From contig NZ_JNNU01000002.1 of the NCBI RefSeq assembly GCF_000732195.1, positions 186,001 through 250,000 on the forward strand: a DNA stretch of 64,000 bases, in the 5' to 3' direction. Below, in pieces: positions 8,678 to 17,544 of the stretch. The notes under the pieces were generated by a model. It did not search any database, was not told where the DNA came from, and saw only the letters and a program-made list of their open reading frames with translations. Within the stretch, counting starts at the first letter, position 1, and every line of letters starts with the position of its first letter. Position numbers and translations under genes: made by a program. The stretch is from Neorhizobium vignae (GTDB lineage Bacteria; Pseudomonadota; Alphaproteobacteria; Rhizobiales; Rhizobiaceae).

Positions 8678-9517
8678 TCAGCCCTTGAAGAACGCCAGCA
8701 GATCCGCGTTGATCACATCCGCATGGGTCGTCGCCATGCCGTGCGGCAAACCTTCATAGACCTTCAGCGTGCCCTTCTTGAGCAGCTTGACCGCAAGCAG
8801 GGCCGAGTCGGCGATCGGCACGATCTGGTCGTCGTCGCCATGCATCACGAGAACCGGCACATCGATCGCCTTCAGGTCTTCGGTGAAATCGGTTTCCGAA
8901 AACGCCTTGATGCAATCGTAATGGGCCTTGGTGCCGCCCATCATGCCCTGCCGCCACCAGTTCTGGATCACGCCTTCGGAAACGGTCGCGCCGGGGCGAT
9001 TGAAACCGTAGAACGGGCCGGCCGGCACGTCGCGGAAGAACTGGGCGCGGTTGGTCGCAAGTGCAGCGCGAAAACCGTCGAAGACTTCGATTGGCAGGCC
9101 GCCCGGATTGTTCTCCGTCTTCAGCATGATCGGCGGCACGGCGCCCATCAGCACGGCCTTGGCCACCCGGCCGCCGCCGCCATACTGGGCAACGTAGCGG
9201 GCAACTTCGCCACCGCCGGTCGAATGGCCGACATGGATGGCGTTTTTCAGGTCGAGATGGGCTGCGAGTTCCGCGACGTCGGCAGCATAGGTGTTCATTT
9301 CGTTGCCGGTTTCGGTCTGGCTCGAACGGCCGTGGCCGCGGCGGTCATGGGCAATGACGCGAAAACCCTGGTGCAGGAAGAACAGCATCTGGCCATCCCA
9401 GTCGTCGGCCGAAAGCGGCCAGCCGTGATGGAAAACGATCGGCTGGGCATCCTTCGAACCCCAGTCCTTGTAGAAGATCTGCGTGCCGTCCTGGGTGGTG
9501 ATGAAATTGCTGGTCAT
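8678..9517 (-). CDS. Alpha/beta hydrolase, non-heme chloroperoxidase/perhydrolase type
   Basis: Cytosolic hydrolase of 279 aa in the bacterial non-heme haloperoxidase/arylesterase group. The nucleophile elbow is GHSTGG with Ser99. The catalytic acid is in [11 protein letters not shown] and the His in [10 protein letters not shown] near the C terminus. [12 protein letters not shown] near residue 30 supplies the oxyanion hole. The start at 9517 follows an AGAGGA ribosome site; the frame is open upstream without one. It is transcribed divergently from an OhrR-type peroxide sensor, and two perfect 12-bp palindromes lie in between, so induction by organic hydroperoxides is likely. In vivo these enzymes may be esterases or perhydrolases; halogenation is a side activity. 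Confidence 0.88.
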   Translation of the reverse strand: MTSNFITTQDGTQIFYKDWGSKDAQPIVFHHGWPLSADDWDGQMLFFLHQGFRVIAHDRRGHGRSSQTETGNEMNTYAADVAELAAHLDLKNAIHVGHSTGGGEVARYVAQYGGGGRVAKAVLMGAVPPIMLKTENNPGGLPIEVFDGFRAALATNRAQFFRDVPAGPFYGFNRPGATVSEGVIQNWWRQGMMGGTKAHYDCIKAFSETDFTEDLKAIDVPVLVMHGDDDQIVPIADSALLAVKLLKKGTLKVYEGLPHGMATTHADVINADLLAFFKG

Positions 9518-9801
9518 GGTCCTCTTGTCCTTTTGAAACTGATTTTCGAATGACTGAGACATGAATGTCGGGCGCGACCGCAACCGGGCGGAGGGCCGCA
9601 CCAGACATTCATAATACCGTTGCGTGTCGTTCCGTTGAACCACACCCTTCGAATTATCGCGATTTTCATACCTCGATATTTGTTATCGCGATAAACATCT
9701 GAATAGCGCCACTTTTTAATCCTGTCTACAAAAATATTTATCGCGATAACAAATTTATGCTATCTACATTCCCACGAACCTGGAACAGCCCCGGAGCCAG
9801 C
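9518..9801. promoter_or_regulatory. Hydrolase-ohrR divergent promoter with TTATCGCGATAA operators
   Basis: Two identical perfect palindromes TTATCGCGATAA lie at 9683-9694 and 9738-9749. A third, imperfect copy (TTATCGCGATTT) is at 9654-9665. The stretch is markedly AT-rich. The two perfect boxes are 55 bases apart, about five helical turns, and lie upstream of the regulator start at 9802. They are the obvious candidates for OhrR binding and for autoregulation. The assignment to OhrR is inferred from position and symmetry. Confidence 0.7.
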
Positions 9802-10242
9802 ATGTCCGCCTCCCCCCTTCCGCTGCTTGACGATCAGCTCTGCTTTTCGCTCTACACCGCCAATATCGCCATCAACCGCGCCTATAAGCCGCTGCTCGAC
9901 GATATGGGTATCACCTATCCGCAATACCTGGTCTTGAGCGTGCTGGGTGAACAGGACGGCTCGACGATCGGCACGATCGCCGACCGGCTGGCGCTGGAGT
10001 CGAGCACGATCACTCCGCCGGTAAAGCGGCTCGAACAGGCCGGCCTCCTCGAGCGTCGTCGCAGCAAGACCGACGAGCGCCAGGTCCACGTCTGGCTGAC
10101 CGATGCCGGCCGCGCACTGATCGCCAGGAGCAAGTGCCTCGGCGACACGCTGATCGAACGGTCCGGCATGACGCCCAAGGAATTCCAGGCCTTCAACCAC
10201 CAGGTCCGGACCTTCCTCGGCGCTTTGGAACGTAAGGACTGA
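9802..10242 (+). CDS. ohrR: OhrR-type MarR-family organic peroxide sensor
   Basis: Winged-helix repressor of 146 aa. The N terminus has the OhrR hallmark QLCFSLYTAN with the peroxidatic Cys at residue 14, followed by NRAYKPLLDDMGITYPQYLVL, the helix whose tyrosines contact that Cys. The recognition region is LALESSTITPPVKRLEQAGLL and the wing is RSKTDERQVHVWLT. A second Cys at residue 112 suggests the 2-Cys type, as in Xanthomonas OhrR, where a disulfide locks the oxidised form. The start at 9802 was chosen over an in-frame ATG at 9757, which would put the start next to the operator at 9738-9749. Unusually, its divergent partner is a haloperoxidase-type hydrolase rather than Ohr. Confidence 0.88.
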   Translation: MSASPLPLLDDQLCFSLYTANIAINRAYKPLLDDMGITYPQYLVLSVLGEQDGSTIGTIADRLALESSTITPPVKRLEQAGLLERRRSKTDERQVHVWLTDAGRALIARSKCLGDTLIERSGMTPKEFQAFNHQVRTFLGALERKD

Positions 10243-10527
10243 AGCTTCGCAGAAAATCGCGAGATCCGGCCAGTCTCTGCATTTTCTCGCCAATTTTTCG
10301 TGAAAATCACAAAAATCGAACCCGTTTTGTTATCTTCTTGCGCAATCCCGGCGGAATTCATACAGAATTGGCGGCCGGTCGCCGGAAGCCAAACATGGCT
10401 CGGCACGGTATCGACCGCATCGTCTCTTCGTCCTTGGCACGACCGCGCCCGGCGCGACATCGAAGACGGAAGGCAGGGGATGCGGCGTTCACCGCGGGGC
10501 TCAAAGCCCCCACCCAAGGAGACCAAG
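10243..10527 (+). promoter_or_regulatory. Long leader upstream of the LivJ-type gene
   Basis: 285 bases without a convincing gene. The frame of the downstream protein is open to 10300, but that part has no family similarity and the signal peptide begins at 10528. AAGGAG at 10516-10521 is the ribosome site. No riboswitch or strong hairpin was recognised. Confidence 0.4.
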
Positions 10528-11634
10528 ATGAACCTCAAGACGCTACTGGGGGCAACTGCCCTCGCCTCGCTCGTTTTCGCGCCGCTTGCCCATGCCGACA
10601 TCGTCATCGGTCTGATCGCCCCGCTCACCGGCCCCGTCGCGGCCTATGGCGACCAGGTGAAGAACGGCGCCGAGACCGCGATTGCCGAAATCAACAAGAA
10701 GGGCGGCATTCTCGGCGAAAAGGTCGTCCTCAAGACCGCCGACGACGCGGCGGAGCCCAAGCAGGGCGTTTCGGCCGCCAACCAGCTGGTCGGCGAAGGC
10801 ATCCGCTTCGTGGTCGGCCCCGTGACGTCGGGCGTCGCCATGCCGGCTTCCGATGCGCTTGCCGAAAACGGCGTGCTGATGGTCACCCCGACCGCCACCA
10901 CCCCGGCTCTCACCACGCGCGGCCTCACCAACGTGTTCCGCACCTGCGGCCGCGACGACCAGCAGGCCGTAGTCGCCGCCAATTACGTGCTCAAGACCTT
11001 CAAGGACAAGAAGGTCGCGATCATCAACGACAAGGGCGCCTATGGCAAAGGCCTCGCCGACGCCTTCAAGACGGCGCTGAATGACGGCGGCGTCAAGGAA
11101 GTGCTCGATGACGCCGTCACCCCGGGGGACAAGGATTTCAGCGCGCTGACGACCCGCCTGAAGTCGCAGAATGTCGACGTGATCTATTTCGGCGGTTACC
11201 ATCCGGAAGGCGGCCTGCTCGCCCGCCAGCTCGCCGATCTCGGCGTCAAGGCGACGATCGTCGGCGGTGACGGCCTGTCGAACAGCGAGTTCTGGAACAT
11301 CGGCACCAAGGCGGCGGGAGGCACCGTCTTCACCAACGCTTCCGATGCCACCAAGAGCCCGGATTCCAAGGCTGCCGCCGAAGCGCTCGCCGCCCGCAAG
11401 ATCCCCGCAGAAGCCTTCACCCTGAACGCCTATGCCGCCGTGGAAGTCATCAAGGCCGGCATCGAAAAGGCAAAGAGCGCCGAGGATACGGAAGCGGTGG
11501 CCGCGGCCATCAGGTCCGGCGAACCGATCGCCACCGCCATCGGCAAGCTCACCTATGGCGAGACGGGCGACCTCACCTCGCAGAGCTTCTCCCTGTTCAA
11601 ATGGGAAGACGGCAAGATCGTCTCCGCCGAGTGA
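10528..11634 (+). CDS. Branched-chain amino acid-type ABC transporter binding protein (LivJ-like)
   Basis: Periplasmic binding protein of 368 aa in the Leu/Ile/Val-binding family. Residues 1-23 are a signal peptide (cut after AHA). The mature N terminus [20 protein letters not shown] and the ligand loop [12 protein letters not shown], followed by [10 protein letters not shown], are characteristic. A Cys in [10 protein letters not shown] corresponds to the conserved first-lobe region. No permease or ATPase genes are adjacent, so it is an orphan receptor that presumably uses a shared LivHMGF system encoded elsewhere. The ligand may be a branched-chain amino acid or another amino acid or amide; it cannot be told from sequence. 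Confidence 0.9.
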   Translation: MNLKTLLGATALASLVFAPLAHADIVIGLIAPLTGPVAAYGDQVKNGAETAIAEINKKGGILGEKVVLKTADDAAEPKQGVSAANQLVGEGIRFVVGPVTSGVAMPASDALAENGVLMVTPTATTPALTTRGLTNVFRTCGRDDQQAVVAANYVLKTFKDKKVAIINDKGAYGKGLADAFKTALNDGGVKEVLDDAVTPGDKDFSALTTRLKSQNVDVIYFGGYHPEGGLLARQLADLGVKATIVGGDGLSNSEFWNIGTKAAGGTVFTNASDATKSPDSKAAAEALAARKIPAEAFTLNAYAAVEVIKAGIEKAKSAEDTEAVAAAIRSGEPIATAIGKLTYGETGDLTSQSFSLFKWEDGKIVSAE

Positions 11635-11657
11635 CATCCTTCAAATCGCACGATCAG

Positions 11658-11685
11658 CGGGCGCCTTCGGGCGCCCGTTTGTTTT
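11658..11685 (+). terminator. Rho-independent terminator after the LivJ-type gene
   Basis: CGGGCGCC (11658-11665) and GGCGCCCG (11670-11677) form an 8-bp GC stem closed by a stable TTCG tetraloop, followed by TTTGTTTT. Confidence 0.88.
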
Positions 11686-11696
11686 GGTGAACGCGC

Positions 11697-13319
11697 CTAT
11701 AAGCGTCGAAGCCGGCCCCGATAATGAACAGCCTTGCCAATCAGCGGCAGCATGATCGGCACGTCGAAGCAGAAATCAACACCCTCCGCCCATTCCCGTG
11801 CCTCGCTTTTCGGCGCAAGAACCATCGGCATCGGCACTGAGAAGACCGACCACCTACGCATCACCATCGTCAGCCCGGAAGCGTCCGAAGGCAGATCGAA
11901 ATAAAATCGCATCGGCCCGAAACGCTCGCAGACATAGCGCCCGCGCTGGCTGAGTTCGCTGCTGAAAACATGCCCGCCGAAATCGCGCGTCCAGCGTTCG
12001 ACGCCATCGTTTTCCGAGAAAGCGACATGTAGCGGATGCTCGCCTTCCGGCGGAAAACCCATGATTGCCGCGACAAGTCGCGCCGGAAATGACCGCCCGC
12101 GCTCCACCGTGGCGGTGCCGGCCGCTCCCACATCGCCGAAAACGTTATGCATTTCCCGCACCGGCCCCGGCATCATATGGAAAGCCTCGCCCATTACCCG
12201 CAGATAGAGCGGCAGATAGGGGCTACTCTCGATCTCCCGGAAGATCGCAAGCCGGTCGAATTGCGGGGTGAACGCTGCCAATGACAGCTCTCCCGCAGCC
12301 GGTCGGGCACCGGCAGCTACCGTCCCCTGCGCTATCGCATTCGCGATCAATTGCGCCGCTATCGTCGGGATTTCCGGCCCGCAGCCATCTTCGGCGATCA
12401 ACGTCCAGCGCCGGCTTTCGAACGCACCGCCAAGTGAGCCCTTGAGCTCGATCGCCATCGCGGAGCGATCCGTCCCGAACTGTGTGCTGAGCTTCTGCAG
12501 CGGCAGCAGCCAGCGGGCAAGCGGCCTGAGCGACGCGAACCAGCCCCATTTTACCGGCCAACTCAGAAGCCAGAGCGTCAACAGTTGAAACGAAAACTCC
12601 GGCCCGGCACGGAAGATGGTTGCAGGTCGGCCCGGTACCCTTGCCGGCACGAGATCATGATCCGGCACATCCGACAGCGCGACCAGCCGCGAAATGGGCA
12701 CCTTGCCGCGTATGCGGTAGTGTACGCGCTTCAACCGGTGCCAGCCGGTCTCTTGCTGCCAGCGCCGGCCGTGCCAGAGCCGCACGGGCTTGCCCACATA
12801 GCTGAGGATCGCCGCCGCGACGGACGAACCTGCCGTCGCACGGTTCGAAGCGCTGATCGACATTTCGACGGAGCACACGTCCTCCATGTCTTGTGCCAGT
12901 TCATCAATAACGGCACCGGACATGGCAGGCACGCTGGAGGCGCCGGCCATCGCCACGACCCCGCGAGCACGCGCCGTCTCATCCAGCCCCGAAATACCGC
13001 TGACGAAATCCCGCGCATCGGCCAGATCGATGTAATGGACCCCACAGGCGATACACGCCTGCGCCACCTGATAGCCGCTGCCCTGAAACGGCCCGGCTGC
13101 ATCGATGAGCAGAAACGGGCGATGTTCCTCAAGGATCGGCGTCAGATCTCGGTTCCTATCCGCCACAATTGGCGTCGCATTCGGCAAATCCTCTGCAAAT
13201 CGCTTGGCGGCCTCGCCATTCCGGCCAGCCACCATCACCATCCAACCATCAGCAGCGAGCCGCAGCGAAAGTCGCGCGCCGAAACCGCCATATCCGCCAA
13301 GAACGATGACCGTTTTCAC
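11697..13319 (-). CDS. Saccharopine dehydrogenase-like protein with C-terminal DUF4166
   Basis: Two-part protein of 540 aa. Residues 1-130 are a Rossmann domain of the saccharopine dehydrogenase-like group, with the nucleotide motif GGYGGFGARLSLRLA at the N terminus and FLLIDAAGPFQGSGYQVAQAC around residue 95. The middle continues the catalytic-like domain and contains hydrophobic stretches (about 245-275) that could touch a membrane. The last 170 residues (from about PLYLRVMGEAFHMMPGPVREMHN) match DUF4166, a domain of unknown role. Saccharopine dehydrogenase activity is not implied. Its start overlaps the end of the DCC gene by 4 bases (ATGA), so the two are coupled and probably act together. 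Confidence 0.83.
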   Translation of the reverse strand: MKTVIVLGGYGGFGARLSLRLAADGWMVMVAGRNGEAAKRFAEDLPNATPIVADRNRDLTPILEEHRPFLLIDAAGPFQGSGYQVAQACIACGVHYIDLADARDFVSGISGLDETARARGVVAMAGASSVPAMSGAVIDELAQDMEDVCSVEMSISASNRATAGSSVAAAILSYVGKPVRLWHGRRWQQETGWHRLKRVHYRIRGKVPISRLVALSDVPDHDLVPARVPGRPATIFRAGPEFSFQLLTLWLLSWPVKWGWFASLRPLARWLLPLQKLSTQFGTDRSAMAIELKGSLGGAFESRRWTLIAEDGCGPEIPTIAAQLIANAIAQGTVAAGARPAAGELSLAAFTPQFDRLAIFREIESSPYLPLYLRVMGEAFHMMPGPVREMHNVFGDVGAAGTATVERGRSFPARLVAAIMGFPPEGEHPLHVAFSENDGVERWTRDFGGHVFSSELSQRGRYVCERFGPMRFYFDLPSDASGLTMVMRRWSVFSVPMPMVLAPKSEAREWAEGVDFCFDVPIMLPLIGKAVHYRGRLRRL

Positions 13320-13726
13320 AACACGCGATCTGCATAATCCGCCGGCGGAACCCAGCAGGTCTCGCGCTGACCAAAAATCCGGTAGCGGTTGCGGGCAATC
13401 CAGAGATAGAGCGGATTGCGCAGGAAAGGCGGTACCAGCCCCAAAATGGAAAGCACCTTCCAGGGCCAGCCAAGCCCGGCATAGATCGCCAGCACCGCAT
13501 CACTGTCGCGCAGCGCCTCGTCACCCTCCACCAAGATCAGCGTTTCCGGATTGGCGGGATCGATGCCGAAGCGGCGATAGAGCGCAGCTCCCGCTTCGTT
13601 CTGCATCGAGGTGAGACGGAGCCGCCGCGCCCGGTCGTGACGCAGCACGAACTGGGCGTTGGTCGAGCAGAGAATGCATTGCGCATCGAAAACGATAATC
13701 GGGCCGGACAGGTCTTTGGCACTCAT
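13316..13726 (-). CDS. DCC-family thiol-disulfide oxidoreductase-like protein
   Basis: 136 aa protein of the DCC (DUF393) family, named for the N-terminal D-x-x-C-x-x-C motif, here D14-AQ-C17-IL-C20. The fold is thioredoxin-like and the two cysteines are the presumed redox pair. The rest fits the family: YRRFGIDPANPETLILVEG with a following aspartate-rich strand, then a C-terminal RNRYRIFGQRETCW, which adds a third Cys. It precedes and overlaps the DUF4166 fusion gene. The physiological substrate is unknown. Confidence 0.85.
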   Translation of the reverse strand: MSAKDLSGPIIVFDAQCILCSTNAQFVLRHDRARRLRLTSMQNEAGAALYRRFGIDPANPETLILVEGDEALRDSDAVLAIYAGLGWPWKVLSILGLVPPFLRNPLYLWIARNRYRIFGQRETCWVPPADYADRVL

Positions 13727-13795
13727 GGCGTCACCTTATTCCGACAGATCAAAGCCAGGCAATCGATATCGGTTTGCAGACTTAACGTTGCTCCC

Positions 13796-14257
13796 TCACT
13801 CGATATGCACCGCCAGCGTCCGCTTCAAAGTCTTTAGCACGACGCTCGTGGTAAATTTGCGGATATTCGGGTTCATCTCCATCATCCGGTCCGCCAGCAC
13901 GTCGAAATGCTCGACGGACTGGACGAGGATCACCAGCGTGAAATCGCCCCGGCCGGACGTACCCCAGGCCTCCTGCACCTCCGGCGTATCCGCCAGCCAG
14001 CGCAGGAAAGGCGGCATGAGCTCCGGCCGGTCGCGCTCCAGCTCCACCTCGACCAGCATGGAAACGGCGGTGCCGACCTTTTTCGGATCGACGATCGAAA
14101 CGTCCCGCAGGATCACCTTGTCCTCGCGCAGCTTCTGCAGCCGCCGCTGTGCCGAGGACGGCGAGAGGCCCACACGCTCGGCAAGCTCGTTCAGGGTGAT
14201 GGTCGCATCCTGCTGCATGAGCTTGAGGATTTCACGATCGGCTTTCGTCAATGCCAT
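13796..14257 (-). CDS. Lrp/AsnC-family transcriptional regulator
   Basis: 153 aa regulator. The N-terminal HTH (TKADREILKLMQQDATITLNELAERVGLSPSSAQRRLQKL, first 50 residues) is followed by the RAM/AsnC ligand-binding domain with the central GRGDFTLVILVQSVEHFDVL motif. It is read away from the threonine dehydratase-like gene, and their starts are about 100 bases apart. In such pairs the Lrp protein usually senses the substrate amino acid and activates the divergent enzyme gene; here that is an inference. Confidence 0.92.
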   Translation of the reverse strand: MALTKADREILKLMQQDATITLNELAERVGLSPSSAQRRLQKLREDKVILRDVSIVDPKKVGTAVSMLVEVELERDRPELMPPFLRWLADTPEVQEAWGTSGRGDFTLVILVQSVEHFDVLADRMMEMNPNIRKFTTSVVLKTLKRTLAVHIE

Positions 14258-14356
14258 TGAGAGGATTTCCCGCCTGTCAACAAATTCCGGGAAATATTCC
14301 TGATCATGAGCATGAATTCAGGAATTCTGCCGGCTTTTCGTTGGCATCTTAACGCC
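14258..14356. promoter_or_regulatory. Lrp/dehydratase divergent control region
   Basis: 99 bases between the two start codons. AT-rich symmetric elements are clustered: AAATTCCGGGAAATATTCC (14283-14301) and two GAATTC palindromes 8 bases apart (14314-14319, 14322-14327). This is the only room for an Lrp-type operator. The dehydratase frame is open through part of it, but no ribosome site supports an upstream start. Confidence 0.45.
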
Positions 14357-15316
14357 ATGACACAGAACCAGCCACACCCTTCCGCCGACGGTATTCTCGC
14401 TGCTTCGAAAAGCATCGATCCCGTCTTCACCAACAGCCCGTTGATCGAGCAGCAGACGGCCAACACGGCTCTCGGCCTTCGCCTGCTGGCGAAAGTGGAA
14501 ACGCTCAATCCGATCCGCTCCTTCAAGGGACGCGGCACCGACTGGTGGATGCGGAACGAACCGGCCGGCGATCACCCCGTCGTCTCTGCCTCCGCCGGCA
14601 ATTTCGGTCAGGGGCTCGCCTATGCCGGCAGGGCGCGGGGCCGCAGGGTGGTGATCTTTTCCGCCACCACCGCCAATCCCGGCAAGATCGAAGCCATGCG
14701 CCGGCTCGGCGCCGACGTGCGGCTGGAAGGCAGCGATTTCGACACTGCCAAGGCCGCCGCGCGTGCCTATGCCGAAGCGAATGGCTGCCCGTTTGTCGAA
14801 GACGGCGCATTGCGGGCCATCGCCGAAGGTGCAGGCACGATCGCACTGGAGATCACCGAGCGCCTCTCCCGGCAAGCCGTCGACCTCGACGCCATTCTCG
14901 TGCCGCTCGGCAATGGCGCGCTTCTGACCGGGATCGGCGCCTGGATCCGCGCCCGGGCACCGAACTGCAAGGTCATCGGCGTGGTTGCCACCAATGCACC
15001 CGCCATGAAGCAATCCTGGGAGACCGGCCGGCTCATCTCCACGCAAACCGCAGCGACCGCAGCCGATGGCATCGCAGTTCGGGAGTGCGTTCCTTACGCG
15101 CTGGACTGCATGAGGACGACAGCCGATGACGTCTGGGAAGCCAGCGAGGCGGCAATCCGCCAGGCGCGGGATTTCTGCCGCATCCATTACGGCCTCGTCG
15201 TCGAGGAAGCCGGCGCCGCCGGCATTGCAGGTCTTCTGGAAAACGGCGCGAACCTCAAAGGCCGAACCGTCGCCACCATCCTCTGCGGTGGCAATGTTCG
15301 CGCGGATATCGCATGA
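14357..15316 (+). CDS. PLP-dependent threonine/serine dehydratase-like enzyme
   Basis: Fold-type II PLP enzyme of 319 aa. The Schiff-base Lys is in IRSFKGRG (near residue 58), the PLP-phosphate loop near the end is LCGGNVRAD, and SASAGNFGQGLAYAGR contacts the substrate carboxylate. The length fits catabolic serine/threonine dehydratases without the ACT regulatory domain. An ATG at 14306 is in frame, but the start at 14357 aligns with family N termini and leaves space for the operator; neither has a clear Shine-Dalgarno. The Asn in SAGNFGQG replaces the more usual SSGNHAQG, so the substrate may not be threonine. Related enzymes act on hydroxy amino acids or in ectoine degradation. The divergent Lrp gene suggests amino acid induction. 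Confidence 0.82.
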   Translation: MTQNQPHPSADGILAASKSIDPVFTNSPLIEQQTANTALGLRLLAKVETLNPIRSFKGRGTDWWMRNEPAGDHPVVSASAGNFGQGLAYAGRARGRRVVIFSATTANPGKIEAMRRLGADVRLEGSDFDTAKAAARAYAEANGCPFVEDGALRAIAEGAGTIALEITERLSRQAVDLDAILVPLGNGALLTGIGAWIRARAPNCKVIGVVATNAPAMKQSWETGRLISTQTAATAADGIAVRECVPYALDCMRTTADDVWEASEAAIRQARDFCRIHYGLVVEEAGAAGIAGLLENGANLKGRTVATILCGGNVRADIA

Positions 15317-15328
15317 CATCCCGCTTGC

Positions 15329-15380
15329 ATCGGTCGCCTCTCCCCGTTTCCTCATGGAACGGCTAGGTTAGGCGACCGAT
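15329..15380. repeat. Perfect 11-bp inverted repeat in the adenine deaminase leader
   Basis: ATCGGTCGCCT (15329-15339) is matched exactly by AGGCGACCGAT (15370-15380) across a 30-base loop. The right arm ends just before the GAGGAG ribosome site of ade. It may be a hairpin in the ade leader, a terminator for the dehydratase gene lacking a T-run, or a regulator binding site. Confidence 0.6.
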
Positions 15381-15399
15381 TCAGCGCGAGGAGCCTGCC

Positions 15400-17097
15400 A
15401 TGACCACCCGTCTCGAAACCCTCATCGACCAGGGCACCGGCCGCGAACCCGCCGATATCGTGCTGAAGGGCGGACGCTTCTTCGACCTCGTGACCGGCGA
15501 ACTCGTCGCCTCCGACATCGCCATCTGCGCAGACCGTATCGTCGGCACCTGCGGCGACTACACCGGCAAGACCGAGATCGACATTTCCGGCAGGATCGTC
15601 GTGCCGGGCTTCATCGACACGCATCTCCACATCGAATCATCGCTCGTCACCCCGCACGAGTTCGACCGCTGCGTCCTGCCCTACGGCGTCACCACCGCGA
15701 TCTGCGATCCGCACGAGATCGCCAACGTGCTCGGCACCGAGGGCATACAATTTTTCCTGGATTCTTCGCTCGAAACGATCATGGACATCCGTGTCCAGCT
15801 CTCCTCCTGCGTGCCCGCCACCCATCTGGAGACGTCCGGCGCCGATCTGCCGATCGAAAAGCTGCTCCCCTTCCGCGACCACCCCAAGGTCATCGGCCTG
15901 GCCGAATTCATGAATTTCCCGGGCGTCATTTACAAGGATCCGATCTGCCTCGCCAAGCTCGACGCCTTCTACGGCGACCATATCGACGGCCACGCGCCGC
16001 TGCTGCGTGGGCTCGATCTGAACGGCTACCTCGCAGCCGGCATCCGCACCGAGCACGAATGCACGACCGCCGAGGAGGCGCTCGAAAAAATCCGCAAGGG
16101 CATGCACATCCTGGTGCGCGAAGGCTCGGTCTCCAAGGACCTGCACGCCCTGATGCCACTCCTCACCGAGCGGCTGTCACCCTATCTCGCGCTCTGCACC
16201 GATGACCGCAACCCGCTCGACATCGCCGAACAGGGCCATCTCGACTACATGATCCGCACCGCCATCGCCCACGGGGTCGAACCACTCGCCGTCTACCGCG
16301 CCGCCTCGATTTCCGCCGCCCGCGCTTTCGCCCTGCGCGACCGCGGCCTCGTCGCCCCCGGCTGGCGGGCCGATCTCGCCGTCATCGACAGCCTTGAAAA
16401 CTGCAAGGCCGAGATGGTGTTCTCCGCCGGCCGCAAGGTGACCGACGAGCTCTTCGCCACCCGCAAACCCGTCGCCCCGGTCGGCCTCGACAGCGTCAAG
16501 GCGCGTCCCGTCCAGGCCATGCATTTCGGCGTGCCGGTGAGCGAGGGCGAGACGCCCGTCATCGGCGTAATGCCCGGAAAGATCATCACCGAACACCGCC
16601 GCTACCGCCTGCCCGCAATCGGCAACCAGACCGGTCTCGATCTGTCCCGCGACATCATCAAGGTCGCCGTCATCGAGCGGCACGGCAAGAACGGCAACCA
16701 TGCCAATGGTTTCGTCCAGGGGTTCGGATTGAAGAAGGGCGCGATCGCCTCGACCGTCGGCCATGACAGCCACAATATCTGCGTCGTCGGCGTCAGCGAG
16801 GACGACATGGCGCTCGCCGCCAACCGTCTGGGCGAAATCCACGGCGGCTTCGTGGTGGTGGAAGATGGAAAGGTCACCGGCGAAATCGCCCTGCCCGTCG
16901 CCGGCCTGATGAGCCTTGAGCCGTATGAAACGGTCCGCGACACCCTCCACCACCTCCGCCATGCCGCCTACGCGCTCGGCACGACGCTTCAGGAACCCTT
17001 CCTCCAGGTCGCCTTCCTGCCGTTGCCGGTCATCCCCCACCTGAAAATCTCGGACAAGGGCATGGTGGATGTGGACAGGTTCGCGCTGATCGGGTGA
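15400..17097 (+). CDS. ade: Adenine deaminase
   Basis: Amidohydrolase of 565 aa, EC 3.5.4.2: adenine + water to hypoxanthine + ammonia. The metal site DTHLHIESS is near residue 75, followed by [11 protein letters not shown] and the AEFMNFPGV motif typical of bacterial Ade. The catalytic core ends with [17 protein letters not shown]. The C-terminal part (from about 400) has [29 protein letters not shown], the family-specific domain. GAGGAG precedes the ATG. Hypoxanthine produced here would feed the XdhAB enzyme encoded 33 kb downstream. Confidence 0.94.
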   Translation: MTTRLETLIDQGTGREPADIVLKGGRFFDLVTGELVASDIAICADRIVGTCGDYTGKTEIDISGRIVVPGFIDTHLHIESSLVTPHEFDRCVLPYGVTTAICDPHEIANVLGTEGIQFFLDSSLETIMDIRVQLSSCVPATHLETSGADLPIEKLLPFRDHPKVIGLAEFMNFPGVIYKDPICLAKLDAFYGDHIDGHAPLLRGLDLNGYLAAGIRTEHECTTAEEALEKIRKGMHILVREGSVSKDLHALMPLLTERLSPYLALCTDDRNPLDIAEQGHLDYMIRTAIAHGVEPLAVYRAASISAARAFALRDRGLVAPGWRADLAVIDSLENCKAEMVFSAGRKVTDELFATRKPVAPVGLDSVKARPVQAMHFGVPVSEGETPVIGVMPGKIITEHRRYRLPAIGNQTGLDLSRDIIKVAVIERHGKNGNHANGFVQGFGLKKGAIASTVGHDSHNICVVGVSEDDMALAANRLGEIHGGFVVVEDGKVTGEIALPVAGLMSLEPYETVRDTLHHLRHAAYALGTTLQEPFLQVAFLPLPVIPHLKISDKGMVDVDRFALIG

Positions 17098-17174
17098 AGC
17101 ATCAAAGCCATTCGTTAGCGACAACCATTCGGGCTCCAAAGAGGGAAGATAAAAGTCAAAAAACGGAGGCTTTG

Positions 17175-17404
17175 ATGCCATTTGTCTTCCGCTCGGGAAA
17201 GCTGAAGTTCTTTTTCTACTCCAACGAAGGCGACCCGCGTGAGCCTGTGCATATCCATGTCCGAAGCGGCGGCGCCAATGCAAAGATCTGGTTGGAGCCG
17301 ACTATCGCAGTGGCATCCACTGGGATGATTTCGACGAAGACATCTCCATCGCCGGCCCTCTGGAAGGGCGCGGCGACAGGACGGTGAAACGTCCTGCCGC
17401 ATAA
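17175..17404 (+). pseudogene. DUF4160/DUF2442 remnant joined out of frame
   Basis: From the ATG at 17175 (CGGAGG upstream) the first frame encodes a DUF4160 start: a MPFVFRSGKLKFFFYSNEGD opening, then EPVHIHV and AKIWLEP. It then drifts into unrelated sequence to a stop at 17387. From about 17290 a second frame encodes the C-terminal end of a DUF2442 protein (LVGADYRSGIHWDDFDEDIS, then IAGPLEGRG), ending at 17402-17404. DUF4160 and DUF2442 genes are usually neighbours in this order. A deletion at a short shared stretch (around ATCTGGTTGGA) would explain the chimera. Neither product would be complete. Confidence 0.7.
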
Positions 17405-17422
17405 ATCCCGTTAGGATCGTCC

Positions 17423-17530
17423 ATGGGCAAGCTAGAGCAGATCGAGAAAGGCGATGCGGAAAGCAAATTCCACCGTCTCGCAGAGGATGCCTTGACCGAA
17501 TTCCGTGCGGGGAAGACAAGGTCGCGTTGA
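17423..17530 (+). CDS. Possible small ORF, antitoxin-tail-like
   Basis: 35-codon ORF starting ATGGGC and ending TGA. Its C-terminal segment (LAEDALTEFRAGKT) resembles the tail of short antitoxin-type proteins. No clear ribosome site is present, and it sits directly after the broken DUF4160/DUF2442 pair, so it may be another remnant. No function is proposed. Confidence 0.3.
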   Translation: MGKLEQIEKGDAESKFHRLAEDALTEFRAGKTRSR

Positions 17531-17544
17531 GCGGGCGCCGCCCC

